Made by a program: the position numbers and the translations under genes. DNA of 64,000 nucleotides from CAVTLG01 sp963735495 (lineage in GTDB: Bacteria > Chloroflexota > Ktedonobacteria > Ktedonobacterales > Ktedonobacteraceae), in assembly GCA_963735495.1 (NCBI GenBank), contig CAVTLG010000011.1, positions 124,001 through 188,000 of the forward strand, in the 5' to 3' direction. The notes under the pieces are model-generated. The model worked only from the letters and a program-made list of their open reading frames with translations. It did no database searches and was not told the DNA's origin. Numbering within the stretch: the first letter of the stretch is position 1; each line of letters opens with the position of its first letter. Below, piece by piece: positions 9,401 through 18,552 of the stretch.

Positions 9401-10101
9401 AAGTGCAGTCGCATCAAACGCTGTGAGGCCTCTTCGTTGAGGAAAGTAAGAGCAAGCCAGCGGATGATGACGGCAATGGCCTGCTCGAACTCGCCAGCGT
9501 CTTCATACTGCGAGGAGAGCCGGTCGAAGACCAGCTGCATGCGCAGGTGCCAGTATTCACGCTGGAAGCGAGTCCAGTCGTCGAAGCCCCGCGCATTGTG
9601 GAGCGAGAAGCCATCCAGAAACTCCCCGCGCGAGAGCCTGGTCGCCTCCTGGAGTTGTACAAGATGCGCGCAACGAGTCTCCTCCGGGAGCGTGGCGGTC
9701 CTACGAGCGGTATCACGTGCGAGAATCCAGGCCGCTTGCAGCGTGTGCAGGTCCAGGCTCACCCCAGAAGTTCTATCAAGGCTCAGCATGTCACGGTCAA
9801 TATGCAAGTGCGGGATGCGATTGAACGCTGTTCTCTCAACCGAGACAGCGTCCTTCATCAACACGTCGCGTAGCTCCAGCACGGTTGTGCGGAGCGCCGA
9901 GCGCGCATGGGCGGCATCGCTCTCGGGCCAGAACAACTCCGAGAGCAGTTTGCGCGAATGCTTCCCCTGCTCCACGGCCAGATAGAGCAGTAAAGCAAGG
10001 GACTTGCGAGAGGGAAACGCCAGCAATTGACCCCCATGGTACACCTGCGGTGAGCCAAGCAACGCAAAATGGAGCGTCCCCCTGTCCGATGATCCAGGCA
10101 T
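6453..10101 (-). CDS. BTAD/AAA transcriptional regulator with TPR-like C-terminus, one frameshift
   Basis: This is a very large SARP/AfsR-like regulator of about 1215 residues when read through one frameshift. In order it has a winged-helix DNA-binding segment (~10-105), a bacterial transcriptional activator domain (~110-265), an AAA/STAND ATPase with Walker A GEAGIGKT and Walker B LLLFLDDVHWAD (~300-640), and a long helical TPR-like region. The start at 10101 has AGGA eight bases upstream. The frame changes between about 7030 and 7090: upstream codons read LGGVYRAMQAGTAS and downstream codons VVDLEALTLTETIAL, both protein-like. The nucleotide length is 3n+1. This is either a real mutation that truncates the TPR region or a sequencing error. 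It precedes the ECF sigma gene on the same strand. Its ligand and targets are unknown. Confidence 0.85.
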
Positions 10102-10436
10102 AATGAACATCCTGTCTTTTGTGCGTTTTCTCGTTGGACGATACAACGCAGTACAACACCCACTATGATGCATACGTATTGTCCCCCTTTGACGCTTCAC
10201 GAGCACATGTTTCGCGCTGGACAGCCGCAAGGAATTGTCCCGACGCGGTTTTCACGCACGTCCTCACACCTTTTCTCACGCACACCGGCTATGCTAGAAC
10301 CAGCGCGTGAACCTTGAGCTGACGGACGGATCAGTCATTGTAGGCAAAAGCATCGACCCGGTGCATGCTCTCAGACGAAACCATCCGCAGCAGAGAGAAC
10401 GATACATACACGGTGAATCAAGAGAAAGTATCCATC
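10102..10436. other. Divergent intergenic region between the BTAD regulator and dps
   Basis: These 335 bases separate divergently transcribed genes and must hold both promoters. No clean consensus promoter or operator was recognised by eye. It lies within normal-GC sequence and contains no plausible small gene. Confidence 0.4.
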
Positions 10437-10919
10437 ATGCACAAAACTCGCAATAGTCTTCCCGAAGAGCAACGGACGAAACTGGTCGAGCTGTTGAATC
10501 GTCGCCTGGCCGATAGTATTGATCTGATGCTCCAGACCAAACAAGCGCACTGGAATGTGAAAGGCCCACAATTCATGGCGCTGCATACGTTATTCGGTCA
10601 CATTGCTCGTGGCATCGAGGAGGATGTTGACCTGATTGCCGAGCGTATCGTGCAACTGGGGGGCAGTGCCAATGGAACGGCCTCCATCGTCACTCGCAGA
10701 ACGTCGCTTGACACGTATCCGCTGGAGGTCACCGACGGGAACGGCCATATCGAGGCTCTTGCAACGGTCCTTGCTTCCTACGGCAAACATGTTCGGTACG
10801 CGATCGGACAGGCAACGGAATGCATTGATGCGGATAGTGCGGCTCTCTTCACCGACATCTCGCGCGACAGCAATACCTGGCTCAGGCTTGTCGAAGCTCA
10901 CCAGCAAGCAGTGCAGTGA
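10437..10919 (+). CDS. dps: Dps-family ferritin-like DNA-protection protein
   Basis: This is a 160-residue Dps protein, which forms a 12-subunit shell that oxidises ferrous iron with peroxide and protects DNA. The inter-subunit ferroxidase residues are all present with canonical spacing: H38 (AHWNVKG), H50 (LHTLF), D65 and E69 (VDLIAERI). The start at 10437 (MHKTRNS) fits the family length; an in-frame ATG 24 codons earlier would add an untypical tail. The purine-rich AGAGAAAG upstream is a weak ribosome site. It appears to be transcribed alone. A 21-nt stretch inside it (10725-10745) is repeated exactly at 158-178. Confidence 0.93.
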   Translation: MHKTRNSLPEEQRTKLVELLNRRLADSIDLMLQTKQAHWNVKGPQFMALHTLFGHIARGIEEDVDLIAERIVQLGGSANGTASIVTRRTSLDTYPLEVTDGNGHIEALATVLASYGKHVRYAIGQATECIDADSAALFTDISRDSNTWLRLVEAHQQAVQ

Positions 10920-11066
10920 GTCTTCGCGCTCACGGAGCCAGAAGCAACAACAGCCAGCATGCCTGTGCCCGCACAAAAAAGGGAGTGCGCCACGACACCA
11001 ATGGAACATCAGTGAGACGCTCCCGTCCATGAAACGACCACGCCAACGGCTGAGAAGGAGAATACA

Positions 11067-11255
11067 ATGTCACACCCTACTCTATTACAGCAAGAAGTAA
11101 AGAGTTACAGGCCCGGCCTGTTTCGTTCATCGTACCAGAAATATGAACAGGACTTGAAACGTCACACAAAACGAAACTGGCGACTGGTCTCTTGTACCGT
11201 AGCGGGACGGGATATCTTCCTGCGCCTCTGGCTCACGGCAACGTATGAGCGATAA
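11067..11255 (+). CDS. Small hypothetical protein
   Basis: A 62-residue reading frame starts at an ATG with AAGGAG six bases upstream, which is good evidence of translation. The peptide is basic and Arg/Lys/Trp-rich. Its last 40 residues (YEQDLKRHTKRNWRLVS ... TATYER) recall the short DUF4177-type fold (a helix, then WxLV, then a final strand), but the similarity is too weak to assign. It lies 147 bp after dps on the same strand and could be co-transcribed. Confidence 0.55.
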   Translation: MSHPTLLQQEVKSYRPGLFRSSYQKYEQDLKRHTKRNWRLVSCTVAGRDIFLRLWLTATYER

Positions 11256-11284
11256 ACGAAAGAGCAAAGGATACCAAGAGTGAA

Positions 11285-11990
11285 TCACTGCGCTTCTGCG
11301 AAGGGTGGCGGCTTCAACTGATCAAGCTTGCGTTGCTTCTGCATGAGCCAGGTCTGACGATCTTGCAACCACCGAACCTGCTGATTGGCCTCCGTGCGTT
11401 GTTGTTCAATCCACGCGTGTTGCTCATTGAGCCATGCATACTGAGGGTCAGAAAAATGACGCCTCTGGGAGAGCCACTCATCTCGTTGGTTCAACCATAT
11501 CAGTCGCACGTGAAGCCATTCCCAACGCTGATCCAACCACACAGACTGTCGATCTATCAGCATTTGCTCTGATTGGAGTACGATACGATATTGCTCATGT
11601 TGCCAGTGACAGATCATCTGCAACTGAGGGGCGGAGAATGGTACAACCGTCTGCGTTCGCTTCTCAATAGCCAGAAAGAGATCGTGGATAGAGAAAAAGC
11701 GGCGGAAGGACAAAAGGAGAATAGTGACACTTTCCGAGAGGGTTTTCAGTTCATCTGAAACGGCCTCCGTGAGTAAAATGATGGAAATACGCTGTAATAC
11801 TGCAATTTTCTGAAACGCCGCAAACGTTTTGCCCACGAGCTCGGTTGAAGGAATCTCAACGATAAGGAGGTCATAGGGATAGCACGGGATGTCCTTCGAT
11901 GGTTCAGAGAGTGTCTCAAGAAACGTTGCAGAGTGAACGACCCTGGGGTGAACAGGGAGAAATGATATATTTGTCCATAGGTAAGCTCAT
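11285..11990 (-). CDS. Hypothetical protein: receiver-like N-terminus plus Trp-heptad helix (possible frameshift)
   Basis: The continuous minus-strand frame up to ~11975 encodes a domain that resembles a degenerate response-regulator receiver (VVHSATFLETLSE, PYDLLIVEIPS, RISIILLTEAVSD), followed by a long helix. In the helix, counting from an alternative GTG start at 11836, Trp or Phe recurs every seven residues at 100, 107, 114, 121, 128, 135, 142, 156 and 163, usually as WL or WI. No ATG exists in this frame. The only good ATG (11990, MSLPMDKYIIS) is in another frame, so a frameshift near 11955 is likely. The phospho-accepting Asp was not identified. Function is unknown; the helix probably oligomerises. 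Confidence 0.55.
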
Positions 11991-12352
11991 GCGCAAAAGA
12001 GAGAAGGTGCGTTGATCTTCTTCAAAGATGCCAATGGATACTAACTTCCTCATTTTCTTCTAACCTGCTTTCTTCCTCATCACATTCCCTTCTAATATCT
12101 TGGATAAAATTATATATCTTTATGAAACAAAATATACAATTCTTCTCTTTGAGCTAACTATAGAACAAAAAGGACAAAATTGCAAGGCCCTTCCGTTTCT
12201 CACAACACTTCGTCCCTCCCTCCTGGTAGTGGCTCACAGGAAGATAATCGTCGAATTCTTCTCAACGGCAATCCCGGTCAGCGTTTGCAGATAGCGCAGT
12301 TGTAGGAATACATTCATGGCAAGTCTCCTTTCAGGGCAACATCCCGAGTCGC
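11991..12352. other. AT-rich intergenic region
   Basis: This spacer is AT-rich, notably at 12090-12180. The only open frames are short and lack ribosome sites or protein-like composition. It probably contains the promoter of the receiver-like gene and the terminator of the dehydrogenase, but no clear hairpin was seen. Confidence 0.4.
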
Positions 12353-13735
12353 TTACGCTGGAGCACCCATTGAAGCAACACGAACCAGTTTCTTGTTCAC
12401 GAACTCCTGGATACCCATGTCACCAAGTTCGCGCCCGTACCCTGAGTTCTTGATACCGCCGAATGGTAGTTCGGCATCGGACCAGCTAATATTATTGATA
12501 AACATCATGCCTGTTTCGACACGGCTCGCTACCCGCATCCCACGCGCAACATCTTTGGTGAATACAGAGCCACCCAATCCGAAGTCAGAGTCATTGGCAA
12601 GCGCAATAGCCTCGTCTTCGTCCTTAACGCGGAAGAAAAGCGCGACCGGGCCAAAGAATTCTTCCCGGAAAGCGGGGTTCTCTGGCTTGATATCCGTCAA
12701 GATCGTTGGCTCCATAAATGATCCCGGACGATCGATACGCTTGCCACCTATGAGAAGCTTTGCTCCTTTGGAGATCGCACTATCGACCTGTTTCAGAAGC
12801 TGCAACAAGGCATCTTCGGTGGACAAAGGACCCAGGGTCGTCTTCTCATCCATAGGATCTCCAGGTTTGAGAGCCACAAGCGCTGCCTGAAACTTCTCGA
12901 GGAATGTTTCAGCGAGTTTTTCGACTACAATGAATCGCTTCGCCGCGCAGCAGGTTTGCCCCGTATTGTACATCCTTCCCCAGACCGCCCATTTGATGGT
13001 ATGTTCAAGATCGGCATCTTCAAGAACAATAAACGCATCGCTTCCACCGAGTTCCATTGAGGACACCTTGAGGTTCTGGCCTGCTCTTGCCGCAATGTTC
13101 TGGCCTGCCGCAACGCTGCCGGTCAATGCCACACCTTTGATGCGTGGGTCATCGACGACGTGGTCCGACTGATCGTGCGTGATCAGCAAATTCGTATATA
13201 AGCCGACAGGAGCACCTGCCTCGATCCAAAGCTTCTCGAATGCTAGCGCGCATTGCGGTACAATGCCTGCGTGTTTCACCATCAGGACGTTGCCCGCCAT
13301 CAGGTGGGGACCTGCGACACGCGCAAGCTGGTAGTAGGGAAAGTTCCAGGGCTCCACACCGAAGATCACGCCAATCGGGCTGCTCTCCATATGGGCTTCT
13401 CCGATAGTCGGATGGAGCTTCACCGGCGCAAGGAATTTTTCGGCGTTCTTGGCATAGTAAGCGAGGATATTCGCGCTGAACTCCACCTCCCCACGAGCCT
13501 CATTGATACGCTTGCCCATCTCAAGCGTCGCCAGCTGGGCGAATTCGTCCGCACGTTCGTGTAGAAGAGCAGAGGCTTTTGCCACCACAGTTGCTCGTTC
13601 AGCATAGGTTTTTTTCTTCCACGTTTCAAAGCACGTTGCGGCGGTATCAATGACAGCCTCGAGTTGCGTATCGGTAAGCACTTTGAATGTTTTTAGCGTT
13701 TTTCCGTTAGAAGGGTTGACACTTTGGTAGGTCAT
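12353..13735 (-). CDS. NAD(P)-dependent succinate-semialdehyde-type dehydrogenase
   Basis: This 460-residue aldehyde dehydrogenase belongs to the short YneI/Sad-like branch that oxidises succinate semialdehyde to succinate in 4-aminobutyrate and related catabolism. The general base E228 (SSMELGGSD) and catalytic C262 (NTGQTCCAAKRF) are visible, as is the cofactor-binding PWNFPYYQ segment. Length and the C-terminal GYGRELGDMG motif fit the family. The start at 13735 has GAAAGGACG about six bases upstream. No aminotransferase for 4-aminobutyrate is adjacent, so the physiological aldehyde is uncertain. Confidence 0.88.
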   Translation of the reverse strand: MTYQSVNPSNGKTLKTFKVLTDTQLEAVIDTAATCFETWKKKTYAERATVVAKASALLHERADEFAQLATLEMGKRINEARGEVEFSANILAYYAKNAEKFLAPVKLHPTIGEAHMESSPIGVIFGVEPWNFPYYQLARVAGPHLMAGNVLMVKHAGIVPQCALAFEKLWIEAGAPVGLYTNLLITHDQSDHVVDDPRIKGVALTGSVAAGQNIAARAGQNLKVSSMELGGSDAFIVLEDADLEHTIKWAVWGRMYNTGQTCCAAKRFIVVEKLAETFLEKFQAALVALKPGDPMDEKTTLGPLSTEDALLQLLKQVDSAISKGAKLLIGGKRIDRPGSFMEPTILTDIKPENPAFREEFFGPVALFFRVKDEDEAIALANDSDFGLGGSVFTKDVARGMRVASRVETGMMFINNISWSDAELPFGGIKNSGYGRELGDMGIQEFVNKKLVRVASMGAPA

Positions 13736-14452
13736 AATTTCGTCCTTTCGTCCGGGAACCGGACGATATTTTGATCCCAGATGCCCTCAGTCTTGATTTG
13801 ATCGAGATCTGATCCCTTCCGGTCTCGCTGCGAGAACGACGCTCAATGGGCCATAGAGAGGAAAAGATAGGTCCAGTAGTAGACAGCGAAGCAAGAAGGA
13901 GCTTTCACCACGAACAGCCGGGTTCCTGACCGCTTTTGTGTTGCAGCACTCGGCCCATGGCCTGCAAAGCAAAGAAGGGAACGCTTCGATGAACGAGCCG
14001 TTTGAGAAAACGATGCGCTTGTTCAAAGCGTGTGTTAAGAGGCATCTCTCTCTCTGAAGGCTCTCTTTCTCACCATCAGGTGAAGTTGCGAATGCAGCGA
14101 ACTATTCGTAGCATCGAGATTGCTACGCAGAACATAACGAAAAAGTTTCAAAAGTCGGAGAAACGGCTCATGATGGTCAGTCTTCTCGGTCGACCTCCAA
14201 TATGTCCTCTGGCACGCGTTGCGGCTAGACCAGCGTTGGTTCGCTCGAAAAATGTGTGTTTATCTGCTTTTTATTTTATGATTTGTATAATAAAAGTGAT
14301 TAAAAATATTATCACGTAGATGAATATCTATTCTATTTTTCCAAATAATATAAATATGGAAGAATTACATCTACGAAAAACAGTAAGATTTAGGTGTAAT
14401 TCGATAATAAGGATGCACGTACTTCTTAATGTATTATGGAGGTTTTGCCCAT
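13736..14452. other. Divergent intergenic region upstream of the collagen-like gene
   Basis: About 700 bases lie between the divergent dehydrogenase and collagen-like genes. The last 200 (about 14255-14440) are strongly AT-rich, unlike the coding surroundings, and are a likely promoter or silenced-promoter region for the collagen-like gene. Open frames here are short and lack ribosome sites. Confidence 0.45.
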
Positions 14453-16810
14453 ATGGCGAAGTGTATCAAGGTAAGTGTTTCTTTTGTCGTTTATTTGCTG
14501 GCTTGTATCGCCTTTTTTTCAACGGGAGTCGAAGTACAATCACTCCCTAAATCTCATATCAATCCGCGTTCTGAGAGACAACATTCCAATGAGGCACTGT
14601 GCGAGGCAGCCCACAGGGAACTGGTATCAGTGAACACAGATTGGTATCAGAGGGTGTATGGAAAGTGCTCCACGTTGCGCTTCGAGAGCGACTTGACCAA
14701 CGAGAGAACGTTTTTGCTCAGCATCCTTCCTAAGCGGCCTAAGACCACTTTCCACACACCTTCTCACTGTAGCTCTAGCTGTTGCTCGACACATTATGGA
14801 AATTGTCGCTATCAGCCTCCTAAAGAAGGCAAATGCCTTAATAATTATAAGCATGAGAAATACAATCATAAGAGATGGCCAGCAGGACCACGAAGGCCAC
14901 AGGGGCCTATTGGCAATACAGGACCTCAAGGACCTGTCGGATTACAGGGACCTATTGGTAATACAGGACCTGCCGGACCTGCCGGACCTGCCGGATCACA
15001 GGGACCTATTGGCAATACGGGACCTGCCGGACCTGCCGGATCACAGGGACCTATTGGCAATACAGGACCTCAAGGGCCCGTTGGACCACAGGGACCTGTT
15101 GGTAATACAGGACCTCAAGGGCCTATTGGATCTCAAGGGCCTGTTGGCAATACAGGACCTCAAGGGCCTGTCGGACCTGCTGGATCTGTTGGTAATACGG
15201 GACCTGTCGGACCACAGGGACCTATTGGCAATACGGGACCTCAAGGGCCTGTCGGACCTGCTGGATCACAGGGACCTATTGGCAATACGGGACCTCAAGG
15301 GCCTGTCGGATCACAGGGGCCTATTGGCAATACGGGACCTCAAGGACCTGCCGGATCACAGGGACCTATTGGTAATACGGGACCTCAAGGGCCTGTCGGA
15401 TCACAGGGACCTATTGGTAATACAGGACCTGCCGGACCTGCCGGATCACAGGGACCTATTGGCAATACAGGACCTCAAGGGCCCGTCGGACCACAGGGAC
15501 CTGTTGGTAATACAGGACCTCAAGGGCCTGCCGGATCTCAAGGGCCTGTTGGACCTGCCGGATCTGTTGGTAATACGGGACCTGTCGGACCACAGGGACC
15601 TATTGGCAATACGGGACCTCAAGGGCCTGTCGGATCACAGGGACCTATTGGTAATACAGGACCTCAAGGACCTGTCGGATCACAGGGACCTATTGGTAAT
15701 ACAGGACCTCAAGGGCCTGCCGGATCTCAAGGGCCTGTTGGACCTGCCGGATCTGTTGGTAATACGGGACCTGTCGGACCACAGGGACCTATTGGCAATA
15801 CGGGACCTCAAGGGCCTGTCGGATCACAGGGACCTATTGGTAATACAGGACCTCAAGGACCTGTTGGCAATACGGGACCTCAAGGGCCTGTCGGATCACA
15901 GGGACCTGCCGGACCTGCCGGATCACAGGGACCTATTGGCAATACAGGACCTCAAGGGCCCGTCGGACCACAGGGACCTGTTGGTAATACAGGACCTCAA
16001 GGGCCTATTGGATCTCAAGGGCCTGTTGGCAATACAGGACCTCAAGGGCCTGTCGGACCTGCTGGATCTGTTGGTAATACGGGACCTGTCGGACCACAGG
16101 GACCTATTGGCAATACGGGACCTCAAGGGCCTGTCGGACCTGCTGGATCTCAAGGGCCTATTGGCAATACGGGGCCTGTCGGACCACAGGGACCTGTTGG
16201 TAATACAGGATCTCAAGGGCCCGTCGGATCGCAGGGACCTGTTGGTAATACAGGACCTGCCGGACCTGTCGGACCACAGGGACCTGTTGGCAATACGGGA
16301 TCTCAAGGACCTGTCGGACCACAGGGACCTGTTGGCAATACAGGACCCGCTGGACCTGTCGGGCCTCAAGGCGCAACTGGCGCAACAGGACCTGCAAGTG
16401 GGTTATCCCAGTATGGGTACATTTATAACCTGGGTGCTCAGGTTGTACAGATAGAAGCTGACGTCCCCTTTGATTCAAATGGTGTTCTGACGCCAGGAAT
16501 TACCCATGCACCAGGAACTTCTACAATCAAGGTGACTACTCCGGGCGATTACCTGATTAACTTCTCAGTGTCGGGTGTACAACCTGGTCAGTTCGCTTTG
16601 TTTGTAAATGGTGCCCAGGCCGCAGGAACTGTTTATGGTTCAGGAGCTGGTACTCAGCAAGACAATGGACAAGCAATACTCACTTTATCAGCGGACGATG
16701 TTGTTACTCTTCGGAATCACAGCTCTGCTGCGGCTGTTACTCTTCAGACTCTTGCCGGAGGTACTCAAGCAAATGTGAACGCTTCTCTTGTTATAGAACG
16801 ATTAAGTTAA
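14453..16810 (+). CDS. Secreted collagen-like protein with BclA-like C-terminal domain
   Basis: This is a 785-residue protein with three parts. Residues 1-30 form a hydrophobic signal or anchor (VSVSFVVYLLACIAFFSTG). Residues ~30-144 are a Cys/His/Lys-rich segment (CSSSCCSTHYGNCRYQ). Residues ~145-648 are about 168 uninterrupted Gly-X-Y triplets built from GPI, GPV, GPQ, GPA, GSQ and GNT. The last ~135 residues resemble the trimerising C-terminal domain of Bacillus exosporium BclA-type glycoproteins (VPFDSNGVLTPGI, YLINFSVSGVQPGQFALFVNG, VTLQTL). It should form a trimeric surface filament. The recurring Thr of GNT is a plausible O-glycosylation site. The start at 14453 follows GGAGG; an ATG eight codons earlier is less well placed. 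A spore or hyphal surface role is inference. Confidence 0.9.
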   Translation: MAKCIKVSVSFVVYLLACIAFFSTGVEVQSLPKSHINPRSERQHSNEALCEAAHRELVSVNTDWYQRVYGKCSTLRFESDLTNERTFLLSILPKRPKTTFHTPSHCSSSCCSTHYGNCRYQPPKEGKCLNNYKHEKYNHKRWPAGPRRPQGPIGNTGPQGPVGLQGPIGNTGPAGPAGPAGSQGPIGNTGPAGPAGSQGPIGNTGPQGPVGPQGPVGNTGPQGPIGSQGPVGNTGPQGPVGPAGSVGNTGPVGPQGPIGNTGPQGPVGPAGSQGPIGNTGPQGPVGSQGPIGNTGPQGPAGSQGPIGNTGPQGPVGSQGPIGNTGPAGPAGSQGPIGNTGPQGPVGPQGPVGNTGPQGPAGSQGPVGPAGSVGNTGPVGPQGPIGNTGPQGPVGSQGPIGNTGPQGPVGSQGPIGNTGPQGPAGSQGPVGPAGSVGNTGPVGPQGPIGNTGPQGPVGSQGPIGNTGPQGPVGNTGPQGPVGSQGPAGPAGSQGPIGNTGPQGPVGPQGPVGNTGPQGPIGSQGPVGNTGPQGPVGPAGSVGNTGPVGPQGPIGNTGPQGPVGPAGSQGPIGNTGPVGPQGPVGNTGSQGPVGSQGPVGNTGPAGPVGPQGPVGNTGSQGPVGPQGPVGNTGPAGPVGPQGATGATGPASGLSQYGYIYNLGAQVVQIEADVPFDSNGVLTPGITHAPGTSTIKVTTPGDYLINFSVSGVQPGQFALFVNGAQAAGTVYGSGAGTQQDNGQAILTLSADDVVTLRNHSSAAAVTLQTLAGGTQANVNASLVIERLS
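14885..16397 (+). repeat. Collagen-coding tandem repeats
   Basis: The Gly-X-Y region is built from near-identical 9-bp triplet codons arranged into larger blocks, for example the block beginning at GGACCTGTCGGACCACAGGG. Blocks of 100-200 bp are repeated almost exactly (compare 15550-15640, 15740-15830 and 16060-16140). Such DNA is prone to slippage and unequal recombination, so protein length probably varies between strains. Confidence 0.9.
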
Positions 16811-16839
16811 CATGCTGTGCAAGTAACCTTGCCAGAGAA

Positions 16840-16900
16840 AAAGTTCATGGGTTATCCTCAGATAAGTACTTCGGCCTTCTGGGGATAACCCATGAACTTT
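16840..16900. repeat. Perfect 18-bp inverted repeat after the collagen-like gene
   Basis: AAAGTTCATGGGTTATCC (16840-16857) pairs with its exact complement at 16883-16900 across a 25-nt loop. It begins 30 bp after the stop codon. It may terminate transcription, but the stem is not GC-rich and no T-run follows. It may instead be a pair of short element ends. Confidence 0.7.
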
Positions 16901-17117
16901 GGAAAATCTGGGACAATTAGCCTTCCGGTGTTATCTTGCACTACCTGACAACGCTCTTTGTCGCTGTTTTTCCGAGGCTTCCGTCTGCGTTCAAATGGGT
17001 TTGTTTCCGGTGGTCTTTCGCAGGTCCTCTTTGACGAAGAAGTGTTTGAGGCTAAGCTCCCAAAGTGGCCATGAGGCCACCTAATGATCACATTTACACC
17101 CAGAGTGCCTATCCCTT

Positions 17118-17453
17118 CTAGGGTACCCGTGTTGGGAAAGAGGTCGGCGTTGACACAGGTGTTGGGGCAAGTGAAGGCGAAAGTGTCGGCGTTGTCGTGC
17201 CAGATGCTGGAAGAAACAGGAAAGACGGAACAGGAATCGTCTTTTGACCGTTCACTGTGATGCCGGTGGTGACGTGTGAGATAGCCACAGCGCAGCCCAA
17301 AATGCCTATCATTATGACCGCGATGGCGAGGGCTGCACGAAGCATGTCCTTCTTTGGGGTATGCTGAGAGCGGATATACGCCCAGGCTCCTAAAAGCGTC
17401 GCGGTAGTACCAATGAGGGCTGCGATCACACCGATTACGTTATTTATACTCAT
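17118..17453 (-). CDS. Small membrane protein with Pro/Thr-rich tail
   Basis: This 111-residue protein has two transmembrane helices (residues ~5-27 and ~38-60) and a Ser/Thr/Pro-rich tail of about 40 residues (LSPSLAPTPVSTPTSFPT) that is probably outside the membrane. The start at 17453 has AAGGA nine bases upstream. No family is recognised. It is flanked by convergent and gene-free DNA, so context gives no function. Confidence 0.6.
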   Translation of the reverse strand: MSINNVIGVIAALIGTTATLLGAWAYIRSQHTPKKDMLRAALAIAVIMIGILGCAVAISHVTTGITVNGQKTIPVPSFLFLPASGTTTPTLSPSLAPTPVSTPTSFPTRVP

Positions 17454-17955
17454 CTATTGTTTTCCTTTACATCATCATTTTTGCAACGAGACATACGTAA
17501 TGCCTGGACAAATGAGCAACCTCTATGCTGGCCGCGTAGACACTTCAAGTGAGATCAAGCCTTGGTTGTTGTTCTGTTTACTTTTCCTTGAGACACCTAT
17601 CCTAGCTCATGGCAAGGTCTGGTGAAGCGAGAAATTGCCGAGTTATTCTGACGTATTGAATGAGCACAAATTTTAGGAGTCCTACTATCGATAAACTCAT
17701 AAATAATGAGCCGTCTAAAGTTGGGATGTACGACCACCGGGCGCGAAACCCGCCAGAGCCGACCTACCCACAAATGCGTCTGTTGTTTACTGGAGAAAAA
17801 GCACCGAGGAATACCAGCTCGGTGCTTTTTGCTGCATCAGAGATGCGAACTAGTGCTGCGTTCCTCATTGGTGGTAAGAAAAAGAACTGGCTTATAGAGC
17901 CATATTACGTTATCTTTTGCCTCACTTTAATGTGAGCACCTTTAAGGATGCAACA
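17454..17955. other. Gene-poor region with a terminator and a possible structured RNA
   Basis: No convincing protein gene is present. A strong hairpin lies at 17796-17830. The ~90 bases before it (about 17705-17795) contain several short GC-rich complementary patches (GGGCG/CGCC-type) and could be transcribed as a small RNA ending at that hairpin. No known riboswitch or RNA family was recognised. Confidence 0.35.
17796..17830. terminator. Bidirectional rho-independent terminator
   Basis: The 13-bp stem AAAAAGCACCGAG (17796-17808) pairs exactly with CTCGGTGCTTTTT (17818-17830) around a 9-nt loop. The A-run and T-run at the base allow termination on both strands. On the minus strand it lies 126 bp beyond the end of the small basic-protein gene at 17956. 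Confidence 0.85.
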
Positions 17956-18177
17956 CTAGAACGTATTTCCCTTGCTTTTCCTTCTGAGAAATCGGAACAT
18001 TTTCATCGGCTGGCTATAGTAGCCAATACGACGAAGCATCCGACGTTTGAAATTTCCTGGCGCACGGAAAGGTCGCTTTACAGCTGTGATACCTACTGCA
18101 TTGTTGAAGCGCTTTTTCGCTTTCGTGATACCTAGCATGGTTTTTACACTTGGGTTTCGATAACGGAATAGACGCAT
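17956..18177 (-). CDS. Small highly basic protein
   Basis: The frame encodes 73 residues, about a third of them Arg or Lys (VKTMLGITKAKKRF, PFRAPGNFKRRMLRR, FLRRKSKGN), with no acidic patch. The ATG at 18177 has AAAAAGGTG five to six bases upstream, which supports translation; a GTG two codons earlier sits too close to that site. The composition suggests a nucleic-acid-binding protein. The TMLGITKAKKR wording recalls small basic proteins seen in many Gram-positive-type genomes and phages, but no function is known. Confidence 0.5.
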   Translation of the reverse strand: MRLFRYRNPSVKTMLGITKAKKRFNNAVGITAVKRPFRAPGNFKRRMLRRIGYYSQPMKMFRFLRRKSKGNTF

Positions 18178-18552
18178 AGTCACACCTTTTTGCCCATAAG
18201 ATACAACAATGATCTCTAGGCTTCCATGTATATCACGTACAAGTAACCAATATGGTATACATATGTCAGGATGTCAGAAAAATGCTTCTTGTTTCTGTAG
18301 GCTTTTGAAACGTCATTTCCTTCGGCGACAAGCCGCGTCCGGTTCTGTCAGAACGGAGACGCTCATCAGGGAACGGCGGATGCTGAGATATTACAGTCCC
18401 TTGCCAGGAGACTGCCTGGATTGCTTCCTTCAAAGCTGCAAGTCGATCAAGGAAAGCACGGCGCAGCTCTGAGCGTGGTCTTCTGGCTTTGTTCTTCAGG
18501 TCGTAGGTGAGGCGCAATGTACTTTGACAGAGCAGTATCTATCTTGCAATGA
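18178..18552. other. Intergenic region without a supported gene
   Basis: An open minus-strand frame of about 83 codons (18266-18517) reads LRRAFLDRLAALKEAIQ in part, but it lacks a ribosome site and a recognisable family, so it is not called. Otherwise nothing is seen. Confidence 0.35.

Noticed and set aside
14796..16454. 552-codon open frame rich in RDLLAIQDL repeats overlapping the collagen-like gene
   Set aside because: It is the second frame of the GXY-coding repeats; repeat units lacking stop codons keep it open. The collagen frame has a signal peptide, a folded C-terminal domain and a ribosome site.
17796..17830. tracrRNA-like 3' hairpin (GCACCGAG...CTCGGTGC)
   Set aside because: The resemblance is limited to a common terminator stem; no Cas9 gene, repeat or anti-repeat is present.
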